A stretch of 64,000 nt of DNA, from positions 44,181,362 to 44,245,361 of the forward strand of contig NC_060061.1 of NCBI RefSeq assembly GCF_020283565.1, read 5' to 3'. Shown here piece after piece: positions 31,556 to 43,200 of the stretch. Under the pieces are notes generated by a model, which saw only the letters and a list, made by a program, of their open reading frames with translations, ran no database searches and was not told where the DNA came from. Numbering within the stretch: position 1 is the first letter of the stretch; every line of letters begins with the position of its first letter. This DNA comes from Trifolium pratense (lineage: Eukaryota > Streptophyta > Magnoliopsida > Fabales > Fabaceae). Made by a program: the position numbers and the translations under genes.

Positions 31556-34500
31556 ATGGCAGAGTTGGTTGTTGAGGCATTACTTTCTTCTTCCTTTCAA
31601 ATGATTTTTGAGAGGTTGGCTTCGGTTGATATCAGAGACTACTTTGGTAGTAATAAACTTGATAAGCTGGTGAAAGAACTTGATATTAAACTCAATTCTA
31701 TCAACCATGTCTTGGAAGAAGCAGAGATAAAACAGTATCAAAGCACACATGTGAAGAAGTGGCTTGATGAACTTAAACATGTTGTTTATGAAGCAGACCA
31801 AATTTTGGATGAGATTGATACTGATGCAATGGTGAATGAGATGAAAGCGGAATCTGAACCTGTTACCACTATTGTATTGAGCTTTTTTCCATCTTTAACT
31901 CCAAATCCATTTGAATCTAGGATCAATGAACTACTGGAGAATCTACAGTTACTCGCAGATCAAAAGAAAGATTTGGGATTGGAAGATGGTCCTTGTGCTA
32001 GTAAAGAAGGCTTAGTCAGCTGGAAACCAGCAACTAGATTGTCAACTACAGCTCTTGTGGATGAGTCAACCATATATGGCAGAGGTGTTCAGAAGGAAGA
32101 ACTTATCAAATTTTTATTTGAAGGCAATGACAGGGGCAACCAAGTTCCAATAATCAGCATAGTTGGTTTAGGAGGGATGGGAAAAACCACTCTTGCTAAG
32201 CTTGTGTACAACGACAATACGATGAAGGGTCACTTTGAACTTAAAGCATGGGTCTATGTTTCAGAATCTTTTGATGATGTTGGATTCACCAAAGCAATTC
32301 TCACGTCATTTGAGTTTTCAGCAGATGGCGAAGACTTGAATCTACTTCAACAACAACTGCATGACAAACTAACAGGCAAGAAATACTTGCTTGTTTTAGA
32401 CGATATCTGGAACGGGAATGCTGAATGTTGGGAGAAGTTACTACTTCCGTTTAACCATGGATCTTCTGGAAGTAAGATTATTGTGACAACACGTGACAAG
32501 GAGGTAGCGGAGGTCCTGAATTCAAAGTTATTTGATTTACAACAATTGGACAAAAGCTATTGTTGGAGTTTATTTGTGACACATGCATTTCAAGGTAGGA
32601 ATGTCTGCGAATATCCAAAATTTGAATCAATTGGAAAGAAAATAGTGAACAAGTGTGGAGGGTTGCCTTTAGCTGTAAAAACACTGGGACAACTGTTGAG
32701 AAAAAATTTCTCTGAACATGAATGGACTAAGATATTGGAGACTGATATGTGGAGATTACCAGACGGGGTCAAAAACATTAACCCAGTGCTGAGATTGAGT
32801 TATCATAATCTCCCTTCCAACCATAAGCGTTGTTTTGCTTATTGTTCTATATTTCCCAGAGGGTATGGCTATTGCAAAGGTGGGCTAATCAGGTTTTGGA
32901 TGGCAGAAGGTTTGTTGAAGTGTTGTGGCGCAGGAAAAAGTGAAGAAGAGTTTGGTAATGAAATTTTCGGTGATCTTGAGTCAATTTCATTTTTCCAAAA
33001 ATCGTCTTCCTACTTTGTGATGCATGATCTTGTCAATGATTTAGCAAAATCAGTGTCAGGAGAATTTGGTATGCAAATAGAGGGTTCTAGGGTGAAAGGT
33101 ATCCCTGAAAGAACACGTCACATTTGGTTGTATCTTCAATTAAATTGTGGTGATAAATTACTAGAGTCAATTTGTGAGCGTAAGGGATTACGTAGTCTGA
33201 TAGTAATATGTTGCACAGCTACGTCAGATACGTTGATAAGCAAAAATGTGCAACTTGATCTGTTTTCAAGACTAACATGTTTGTGGATGTTATCATTTAG
33301 TTATTGTCGTCTCTCAGAGCTAGTTGATGAGATAGGCAATTTAAAACTTTTGCGTTATCTAGACCTTTCTCACACAAAGATTAAAAGCTTACCTGATACC
33401 ATTTGTATGTTGTATAATTTGCAAACACTCTTGTTGGAAGGGTGTGAAATGATGACTGATCTCCCATCAAATTTCTCCAAACTCATCAATTTATGTCATC
33501 TTGAACTCCCTTTTGATCATAGTGATCGCTCTTATATAAAAAAGATGCCAAAAAATATAGGAAAGTTGAACAAACTTCAGTCCTTGCCTTACTTAATTGT
33601 GGAAGAGCATAACGGATCTGTTCTTCAGGAGTTGGAGAAACTAAATCATCTTCATGGAAGACTTCATATTGAAGGATTGGCTAATGTCGTTGATCCTGCA
33701 GATGCTGCAATGGCCAATTTGAAAGATAAGAAGTATTTAGAAGAATTACATATGAATTTCTATGAGAGAAGAGAAGAAATGAATGACTCAATTGTTGAAA
33801 GAAATGTATCTGTCTTTGAGGCTCTTCAACCAAACAGCAACTTGAAAAGGCTCACCGTTGAATACTACAATGGCAACTCTTTTCCGAATTGGTTAAAGGG
33901 TTGTCATTTACCCAACTTAGTATCTCTTAAAGTTAAGAGTTGTAGATTATGTTCTCATTTGCCGGCACTTGGTCAACTTGCTTCTCTCAAGGAGCTTTAC
34001 ATTTCACATTGTGATGGAATAAAGATCATTGGCGAAGAGATTTATGACAATAATTCAACAAGTATTCCGTTCATGTCCCTTGAAGTTTTGAAATTTGAGA
34101 ATATGGACAATTGGGAAGAATGGTTATGGCTTGAAGGGTTTCCTTTGCTTAAAGTGATTTCTATTTACAATTGCCCCGAATTGAAAAGGGTCCTGCCTCA
34201 ACACCTTCCTTCTTTACAAAATTTGTACATAGCTGAATGCAACAAGTTGGAGGAATGTTTGTGTCTTGAGGGATCTCCTTTTCTTAAAAAGCTTTCTATT
34301 AGACATTGTTCCAAATTGAAAAGGGCATTGCCTCAACACCTTCCTTCTTTACAGAAATTGACGATTTATAATTGCGAAATGATGGAGGCATCGATTCCCA
34401 AGGGTGATAGTATCTTAGAGTTAGATCTACAGAAATGTGATCGGATTTTTGTAAATGGATTGTCGACTTGCTTGAAAAAGTTTGTCCTTTTACAAAATCG

Positions 34501-35167
34501 GTATACCGAGTTCACGGAGGAGCAAAATTTAGTAAAATGTACCATTCTTGAAGAGTTGGAGTTTGATTTCAGAGGCTTTGTAAAACGTCCCTCTTTAGAT
34601 TTGTGTTGCTATAATTCTCTTCGTAAACTTTCAATAACAGGATGGCACTCCTCCTCCTTGCCTTTTTCACTACATCAGTTCATCAATCTTCATTTGCTAG
34701 CGTTGACCGATTTCCAACAGCTGGAATCGTTACCTTGGGGAGGTTTGGCCTCCCACTTGGCAGAGCTTGTAATACGCAATTGCCCTAAACTGATTGCTTT
34801 GAGAGAGGAGTGGGGTTTGTTCCAACTCAATCATTTGAGACGTTTTACAGTTGGTGATCATGAGTTTGAAAATGTGGAGTCCTTCCCAGAGGAGAATCTT
34901 CTGCCACCAACTCTTGTGTTTCTTACTTTGCATAATTGTTCAAAGCTAAGAATAATGAACTACAAGGGTTTTCTCCACCTCAATTCTCTTAAATCTCTAA
35001 TTATTAGAAACTGCCCTAGTCTTGAGAGCTTGCCAGAGGAGGGTCAATTACTCATCTCCCTTGATAGTTTGTGGATTAACAATTGTCCATTAATAAAGGA
35101 GAAGTACAAAAAGGAGGGAGGAGAGCGTTGGCACACAATTCGTCACATCCGTGGAGTGAGATTTTAA
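31556..35167 (+). CDS. CC-NB-LRR disease resistance protein (RPP13-like 1 type)
   Basis: One uninterrupted exon of 1203 codons from MAELVVEALL; an in-frame ATG 30 bp upstream is less likely. The coiled-coil domain (1-150) includes VKKWLDELKHVVYEADQILD, the EDVID-type segment. NB-ARC motifs are complete: P-loop GLGGMGKTT (204-212), kinase 2 YLLVLDDIW (277-285), GSKIIVTTR (305-313), GLPLA (369-373), and VMHDLVNDLA with the MHD at 489-491. About 600 residues of leucine-rich repeats follow, with an internal near-duplicate around 34190-34360 (LPQHLPSLQ twice). Such proteins act as intracellular immune switches that sense pathogen effectors. No truncation or missing catalytic residue was seen, so it may be functional. 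Confidence 0.95.
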   Translation: MAELVVEALLSSSFQMIFERLASVDIRDYFGSNKLDKLVKELDIKLNSINHVLEEAEIKQYQSTHVKKWLDELKHVVYEADQILDEIDTDAMVNEMKAESEPVTTIVLSFFPSLTPNPFESRINELLENLQLLADQKKDLGLEDGPCASKEGLVSWKPATRLSTTALVDESTIYGRGVQKEELIKFLFEGNDRGNQVPIISIVGLGGMGKTTLAKLVYNDNTMKGHFELKAWVYVSESFDDVGFTKAILTSFEFSADGEDLNLLQQQLHDKLTGKKYLLVLDDIWNGNAECWEKLLLPFNHGSSGSKIIVTTRDKEVAEVLNSKLFDLQQLDKSYCWSLFVTHAFQGRNVCEYPKFESIGKKIVNKCGGLPLAVKTLGQLLRKNFSEHEWTKILETDMWRLPDGVKNINPVLRLSYHNLPSNHKRCFAYCSIFPRGYGYCKGGLIRFWMAEGLLKCCGAGKSEEEFGNEIFGDLESISFFQKSSSYFVMHDLVNDLAKSVSGEFGMQIEGSRVKGIPERTRHIWLYLQLNCGDKLLESICERKGLRSLIVICCTATSDTLISKNVQLDLFSRLTCLWMLSFSYCRLSELVDEIGNLKLLRYLDLSHTKIKSLPDTICMLYNLQTLLLEGCEMMTDLPSNFSKLINLCHLELPFDHSDRSYIKKMPKNIGKLNKLQSLPYLIVEEHNGSVLQELEKLNHLHGRLHIEGLANVVDPADAAMANLKDKKYLEELHMNFYERREEMNDSIVERNVSVFEALQPNSNLKRLTVEYYNGNSFPNWLKGCHLPNLVSLKVKSCRLCSHLPALGQLASLKELYISHCDGIKIIGEEIYDNNSTSIPFMSLEVLKFENMDNWEEWLWLEGFPLLKVISIYNCPELKRVLPQHLPSLQNLYIAECNKLEECLCLEGSPFLKKLSIRHCSKLKRALPQHLPSLQKLTIYNCEMMEASIPKGDSILELDLQKCDRIFVNGLSTCLKKFVLLQNRYTEFTEEQNLVKCTILEELEFDFRGFVKRPSLDLCCYNSLRKLSITGWHSSSLPFSLHQFINLHLLALTDFQQLESLPWGGLASHLAELVIRNCPKLIALREEWGLFQLNHLRRFTVGDHEFENVESFPEENLLPPTLVFLTLHNCSKLRIMNYKGFLHLNSLKSLIIRNCPSLESLPEEGQLLISLDSLWINNCPLIKEKYKKEGGERWHTIRHIRGVRF

Positions 35168-38100
35168 TGCAGGCAGGCAAGTACAACACATGTGTTTATA
35201 TTCTCTTAATTATAAATAGTAATTTATTTTGACTCTGTAATTGATGTTGAATGGTGGCAAGTGTACCTGAAGAATCTTGTTGTTCCTTCCACCGACACGA
35301 AGCACAAATTACTTTCAACAGTTCAAAAACATGTGAACAAGATTATTGTATAATCCTCATTGTAACATGATTTTAAAGGGATTTTTTTTTGTTTTCTAAT
35401 CATCCTTGCACCTTGAATTATTTTTTGAAATAGAATTCTTTTGTTTTCACTTATACTTTGATGCATATGTTAGGGATGAAGCACTGGCTGGCTTAATTTA
35501 TGAACCTAAGAGTGCAACAACAACCTTGATTTATATTTGATTTCCAGTTTTGCATATCCTTGTTATTCTATTTTATCAATAATTTTTCTATCTGTGCCAA
35601 TGAATGGTTTTCCAAAAATAGTGTTTTTGTTTTCCAAAAAACTACAATTCCTCTTTGTTATTCTTCTCACTTTGTTGTGTCCCCTTTTCTTTTTAGGTCT
35701 GCCTAGTAAACACGAGACTTGAGAAATGAAGCAGTCAGATAGCTTGCATCAACCAATTACAAGGGAGTTTCCAATTCGAGAAAAAAAACCATGGTGAAAG
35801 GGAGTTTCCATGGTGTTTGAATCTCAGGTTTCACTTCTACACAGTTTATCAATGTATCAAAGACCAGCGGCATAACTAAGACTAGACTATTACAGTGATT
35901 CTTAGGTGGCTCAAGAAGAGAAGGTGAAGATTTTTGCATACTCCATTGTGTTTTTGTTTTCTAGGTCTTAGTTTCTGTTTTTCCACACTGTCACAGCTCT
36001 CTATTGATCATCATCATAAGTTTTCCAATGCATAGAACTTCAATAATCTCTATATTTTGTGCTGCATTAACAGGAATTATTTAAAAAAGTTTCATGACAT
36101 TCTTTATAAATTTTATTCGTGCTTTAATTGTTGAGATCCTTTTTCTCAGGTATTTTAATACAATAAATTGTCATGAACATTCATTCTTATTCATAAGTCA
36201 ATTAGTTTAGAAGCATGTTTATGAGAACCTTTAAAAAGGGGATACACTTTATGAATGTTTTCTGAAGACAATGAATTTTTTAGGACTGAAGAAATCTGGA
36301 GAACACCATATTTTGTTCAGTATTGCCGTCAAGGGAAGAAATCTAAGCAGGTTCAAGAAGAAGGCTTAATTAGTTCACCAATCTTCATTCTCTGGAGCTG
36401 TCCGATTATCCAGAGCTTTCCAGAGGAGGGTTGTTGGCTTATGAAGAGATTGAGTTTATTGAGCAGAAAAACTGAGATGTTAATGCAGGCAAGTGCACCA
36501 TACTAATCTTTTTATAATCTATCAAACATGGCCAATATTATTTTCTTGACAAGGCCAAGTATTTGATATATATGTTAGCAAATGCATTTCTGATATCTTT
36601 CTTACAGGAGACTTGAAACCATACTCATTTCCGTACACCGCTCTCATTTCTGTGACCATGATATACTCTTGCCACTGCGATGAAGCCCGCGTAAGATCCT
36701 GTTGCAACCTTGCAGGTCCCTTATTTGAATAGGTGAATGATTAATTTATTTCTTAACAATTACATCAAATAAAAAATATGTGTAAATAGAACAATGAACT
36801 TCACCTATTTTCTTATTGTCCTTGCATCATGCCACAATGATACTTAATAACATTCTTCACCTAAATATTTAAAGTTGTGATTTTTACATAGCCACAAACA
36901 TAAATGGTGCCTGCCTCAAAGATATAGTTGAACATAATAAGTTTTGCCTGCATACAACTTCTGCAGTCTCTAATTTTAGTGCTGCATTAACACAAAATTA
37001 ATCAAAAAACATTTCATGGCATTCTTCATTTTCAATTTTTACTCATTCAACGTATTTATAAAAAAGGTTTAAATTATTGAGATCCTTTACAATAAATTTC
37101 ACGTGTATTCATATTTGTCATTGTTCATAGGTGAATTAGTTTCAAAGCGTGCTTATATGGACCTTCAAAAGGGACACGGTTTGTAGAAGTATATTTGAAT
37201 GAGGATTTGTTTTGAAGATGATGTTTTCGAGTAGTTGAAGGCTTTGTACGTACCAGGCAAATATTTGACTATCGTGTATCCAAGTGCTTCACTGATGTAA
37301 ATGACCATTCTTTGCAAAGCATTACCATCAAGAGACAAAATCTGAGAATACTCAAATCTAACATCTGCGTTTTTGTATGCTTCCAGAGGCAACAAATAAG
37401 TTAGCACACTCAATTAGAGGGCTTATTGAATTTAAGTGAGTGGATTAGGTAAGTTTCAATCATTTTCTCTTAGAGACTAGAAAACTGCAGCACAGTTTTA
37501 ACAAATTCATCTGGACCTTTGTATGGAAACTTAATGCATCTTTATTATAATTTTATCAATTCATGGATGCATTTGCAGAGATAATCACTCGAAAGAAAAT
37601 TTGTTTAATCAATGGCTGATATTTCTCCAGGTTTCAATCATAAGTATTTGGATATAATGACATGTTATTGTTTCATTTTGGAACCTATGAACCAAAATGT
37701 TGCTACCATATGTTGTAGGTTTGGATGAGGCATAAGGATAATGTGGTGATGCTTATGGAACTATGTCATTTTTGTGTCAAGTTATCGAAGAATGATGAAT
37801 AAAGAAGAAATTGAACTCTTGCTTGCCTAAGTTCTCAAACTGATCAAGTAAGTCTGTTGCACATTCTTTTGAGTATGTGATTTCTCATTATCTCATCTTG
37901 CTAAAATTCCTTATTTCAGAGACAATTGTAGATTTGTTTATTTGTCTTTTTAAAAACTCTGAAGATGTAGTTTTCCTTTACTATATACACTTATTGTACA
38001 TTACTATCTTATATATGATGCTTAACAGTTCTATAAATAACAATTCTGTCTATATGTCAGAGTCAAAGGAACAATGAGATCATGACTTTAGTGTGATGAA

Positions 38101-39518
38101 CTAGGCAATGTGGTTTAAGATTTTTTCCTATATTGAATGAAAATGCCGGTACATACATACTTAGTAATTGTTAAAAATCTGGATACAGGTTGCTGAAAAG
38201 AAAAGAGGTAGAAGAATAGGAGGAACATCTCAGTAGATGAAATAACTCCAATTTTCAAAGAGGGCAAAGACCAAGAAATGAGTCAAAGAGGGCAAACATC
38301 TCAGCTATTGTTAATGTTGTAATCTAGACAGTAGTATTTAAATACACATGCATTGTAAGGGAACTGCAGCTGCTCTGCAGTCAGAGACGTAAGCAATATT
38401 GGCTGAACTTAGTTATCAAACATCGTGTGCTCATTATCTGCAAGTTTAACACGTATCACGAGGCCAGCAAATTAAGTCAAATATGTTTGTATAAATTTCT
38501 AAGGAATATGTCTGTCAACCTTTGAACTTTCTTTTTAGTTCTTGATTTTGTCTCTTGTTCTATACTTCTATGTTAGATGATATGAGCATTGTCATCTGTT
38601 ATGCGATTTTCTAGTTTTCTTTTTTCTTGTTTCTCTTGTTTTATTGGGATAAACTGTTTTTATTGATCTAGAAAAGTTTTAGGCGAGTTGGATTCTGTGA
38701 CTCTCTAGAATAAGAGTTTTCACATCGACAGTTGGAGTTTTTTGGACAAAAATAAAATAATATTCATTCCTACATCAAATAAAACCATATATTCAACATC
38801 GTTAAAAACGTAAAGGGTGAATCTGCGAATAAACTCATAACATTCAAGTTAATAGCATATGGCAAAATGTCTACAAATAATATGATAAACTTTGAATTAC
38901 TACAACCACCTTTCCCTGGAAACCGGAGGATTAACACCTAAAAACATTGAGACAGCTCTCTATCAAGAACTGAAGGAATATATGTAGTTGATCTTGGACA
39001 TTCAAAGCCAGAATTTTTGCAAGACGCGGTCATGTTGTCGAGTTTTGCTTTCAAAGATTGTATATAAAATAGAAAAATGAGAACTAGAGAAGGCATTGCC
39101 CTTGCTGTCATAGACCATTTTAAACTTCTTAGTTTGTTGATATTTTTGAAGAATTTTGGTTTCCTATATAAGTTTAGTAGTTTAATAGAAACTTATAATG
39201 TTGCTTTCTTTAAAATGTAAATGAGATTAGGAAATATAACTATTGACTCATTTCTAGTTACTGGTGTTGATTGTATTTATTTTCTGAAATAGAATACTTT
39301 TGTGTCTATTTAGACTTCATCTTTGTCTCTAATTAGAAGATCTTATTCTCATTTTATTTGTTTCACACACTAAAATAATATATCTCTCTATAAAATTCTT
39401 AACAAAAACAATAAAAATATCAAAATTAATTTTCACACTTTTAAATTGGTAGAATATTATCCTTAAAAAAAAAATTTCCACCTTAAAAGCATAGTAGTTT
39501 TATACTCCCTCCATCCTC
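35168..39518. other. Downstream region of the CNL gene
   Basis: No intact gene. Its first part is probably a long or spliced 3' UTR: 'ttaatgcaggca(ggca)agt' occurs just after the CNL stop (35165) and again at 36480. An LRR scrap lies at 36370-36500. The remainder is AT-rich DNA with no recognised element. Confidence 0.5.
36370..36500 (+). pseudogene. Terminal LRR scrap of a CNL gene
   Basis: Translates as FILWSCPIIQSFPEEG, like the last LRRs of the intact gene (LIIRNCPSLESLPEEG). It ends with the same 'ttaatgcaggcaagt' that follows the intact stop. Probably the remains of a duplicated 3' end. Confidence 0.55.
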
Positions 39519-39905
39519 AATCTTGAGAGGTTTTCCTCAAGTGATTTCAAAGACCTCTTCAATAAAGGGTTGGTTGAAAAACTTGAAATCACACTAAATT
39601 CTATCAATCAATTGTTGGATGATGCAGAGAAAAAACAATACCAAAACCAAAACGTGAAGAAATGGCTTGATCATCTAAAACATGAGGTATATGAAGTAGA
39701 TCAATTATTGGATGTGACTCCTACAAATGCAAAGCAAAAGGTCGAGGTGAAAAGCTTCGTTTCAACTTTGACTAATCGATTTGAGTCTAGGATCAAAGAT
39801 TTGCTAGACAAGTTAAAATATCTTGCAGAGCAAAATGATGTGTTGGAATTGACACAAAGAAGTTGCATTAGTATTAAAGGTGCAATTAGCTTGTGTCAAT
39901 CCTAA
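39519..39905 (+). pseudogene. CC-domain relic of a second CNL gene
   Basis: An in-frame stretch reads ERFSSSDFKDLFNKG, EKLEITLNSINQLLDDAEKK, VKKWLDHLKHEVYEVDQLLD, and FESRIKDLLDKLKYLAEQ. This is parallel to the first 150 residues of the intact CNL. No ATG opens it, it stops at 39905 and no NB-ARC follows. It is truncated on both sides. Confidence 0.85.
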
Positions 39906-40277
39906 GGATATAAGAAAAAATTTCCGCGAACCCCAGCGCCAAGTTGAAATAGCTAAAAGGAAATACAAATTAAAAGGATTAAAAGATTTTCAGTTGTTTT
40001 GCTTTGCACAAAACAAGTGATTTGTTTGTTTTTTTACAGCAAAGAAAGTAGAAAAGCTCTATTTTGAATTTACATTACAAGAATCAAAAGACACTAGAAT
40101 CTATACTAAATAAATCATCTCTTAAGACAAATTTCAACTAATGAATGTTAGAAGAGAATAAATGACAGATTAATTTCTATAGTATCTTCTATTTTATGCA
40201 GCCACGAGTCACAGAACCAGTGGCTGAGTTACATGCACTTTCACATGTAAAACAAATACAAATAGTACACCTATGTT

Positions 40278-43200
40278 TTACAAAAATACATATGATTCAG
40301 GTTTTGGTATAAATGATAACAGACTCTCGCCAAATAATTCAAACACTGGTGGCAGCAATTGTCCTGCATCTATGTCATCCTTCCAAGCCTGAGCTAGAAT
40401 GGAAGAGGAAGTGTTGTATTCTTTGGATAGTTGACGACCCATTGTTGATGACATGCCGGCGTTTGAATTAGAAACTCCCATCATGGGGGAATATCCACTT
40501 GTTGACCCTTGCATGTTGTCAACTGACATGGAATTCATTGGTACCATAGTCCCAGTAACACCTGTGCAAATTTCAAGGTTGTCAACTTTATGATTCTCGA
40601 TCACAAAAACGAGTTAATTCACATGTAAACTCTAACAAGATTAGTAAACTCTCGATTTTACTAGTAGTTTACAAGTTTACAATTCTAGATTTATTTGACC
40701 TTATAATGTAAATTTTTGGTCATTATTTTTGAAATGTGGTCTAGTTACTTCTGTACTGTAATATATATTGGTTTTTTTTTTTTTGAAACGTAATATATAT
40801 TGGTTTTAAAATGTAAAATTTTGGTCAATATTATTTTATAACAAATATTTTTCTATTTATAAATAGTTATGCTTTACTTTGGAGATGAAATATTGATTAT
40901 TGTTTGTTTTAACAGTATTTATCTATGTTATTTGATATTAGGCAAACTCTTACGGTATTTATTTATGCTTTATGTTTACCTTCATTAATTGGAGATTAAA
41001 GATATAGCATTACTATCAGAAGAATAACAACATACTTCAAGGTTACTGTTAAGGGTGCTAATAAAGAGTATCACCGACTAATTTGTTTTATCGAAAATGT
41101 TTTCCATTCGCCATATCTTTTTAACCCTTTTAGTGTTTATTTCCTTTTAATATTAAAATTTTAAATATAGCTTAACTAAACAAAAATTATCCATTCCAGA
41201 GAAAAGGTTTATTGCTTCAAAAACATTTTAACTTGCAAGGATTGACTGAAAAACAATAGTTATGCATCAAAATAAAGTCAAACCTGGCATTGCAACCATG
41301 GCTTTTCCATTGCCAATTGAAGTAGCACGAGTTGGAGGGGGAAGCAAACTGCTGAATCTTTTGACCTTTTCATGCATATTTTGGCCTACTGCACACTGAA
41401 AGGTTTATGACTTCGGTAATTAGGTAAAAGATGTTCAGTAAAAAACAAATAGATTCATGCATAATCAAAACTAGGTGTGGTGCCACGTCATTCAATGAGA
41501 ATTAAGAACACATCAAATTGAATGTGACAACACATCATTGGATAACAGTATTTTCTTTTTGGGTTGTATCAACATTAAACTCAATTACAAAAATTATAAC
41601 TCACCAGCAAGGCTCCGTAGACTTGCCATGCTTCTTGCCTTTTTATTTCATTTTTTTGCTTCTCAAGTTGCATTTCTGGCTCAAGAAGATGCATATATGG
41701 CTCGAGATTTGGAAGTATAAGCAAGCGAACCTACTCAAAAGAAAGAGCATTATCAATTAGTTGGCATACACAATTAGATGTTCTAAATCACAGCATAAAA
41801 GCACCCATTAACTCCAAAGGAAAAAAAAGTTAAGGTTGTAAAGAGTAACATGTGTTAACAACAGATGCATAGATTTGAGATAGTAACACCACATCAAGGA
41901 AGGATAGCATCATAAAAACAATGAGACCAATTTTACAACCACAAATGTTATCTACCAGTCCACTCTGCTAATATTAAAACACATAGGATTGAAGATATAT
42001 ACCAGTCTTGATCCAAGAGCTGTTATTCCTTTAATTGCACCATAGTGTTGAGGTAGAGCTTTTGTAGGATCCAAGAAAGAATGAAGAAATGTCTTTGTCA
42101 CACGCGGCTGAAGATTGTGATACATATGCCCAAATCTGTAAAATTCAGACAAGCACTTAAATACTCAAAAAAATATAAATGATGCATATAAGCAACAGCC
42201 TCAATAGCCAGCTTTTAACGTTAACCATATTGCCCAGCATTACAAGTTGACCTTCTCATTTCTCTTTTTTGTACCTATTACCTCAAATATGCATTAAATT
42301 CAGATTTAATGAAGTCAAAAGAGATGAGAACTATCAAGTTCAATTATAATTAAATGAGCACTGCTACATTTTATAATCTTATCATCTATAGAAAGAAGGT
42401 CCGCACCTTTTGCATATCAAAGCCACAAGATTAGCACTAAAGTCCCTAAGCTCCCAGTGATTATCAGACAGTCTGTTTCCAATCCTTTTTGCAATAATGC
42501 AAGTAATGATAGGCGGCATCAATTGGTGTAACTGGTAGAATTCGACAAAAAAATTAGATATCAACTGAAACTCAAAAGACATGTATTAAAGCTCAGGTTT
42601 CAATAAACAACAACTGCCCTTAAGTCTTTGCTTCAGTAGTTCAGATATATCCAAAATTTTGATGAAGTCATTATGTTACAAAATAACAGATCAATGATAA
42701 ACTTCAACCCTACAACCTCATGAGCATTGTCATAGAAGGCAATAATCATCTGAAGTTGATGAAATTTAGATGCAAAAACAATTAAAATAGTACCATACTT
42801 ACATAAAGTTCTATATGTATGTGAGGATTTCGCAAAAGGCTCCGCACAAGGCGCATCAAGGCAGATAAAATATTTAAATTATTTAAATTCCTTGCCACCT
42901 GATATGACGAGGGGAAAAAGATAAAAATGAGTGCTTAAAAGTCTATTACACACCATATATAAGAAGTTTAACCAAAAAGTGCAACAGATATAAACTTGTC
43001 AATACCTCATCAGCAACAAAGCGTGTAAAATAAGGAACTAAAGGATGGAGTCCTGAGTCAGTTGCCAAGGTAACCAATGCTCTTCTAAAAGGAATGGAGC
43101 CAGGCTTATTCAAAATCAGCTCAATTATTTTTTCGTAGTAAAGCTGTAGAAAAAAGTCAAAAACAAAGCTCATTAATGTTGATCAGTAAATAAGAAACTA

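Noticed and set aside
36255..36506. 83-codon frame as a complete gene
   Set aside because: Only the second half resembles anything (an LRR tail). There is no promoter or domain, so it is treated as a scrap.
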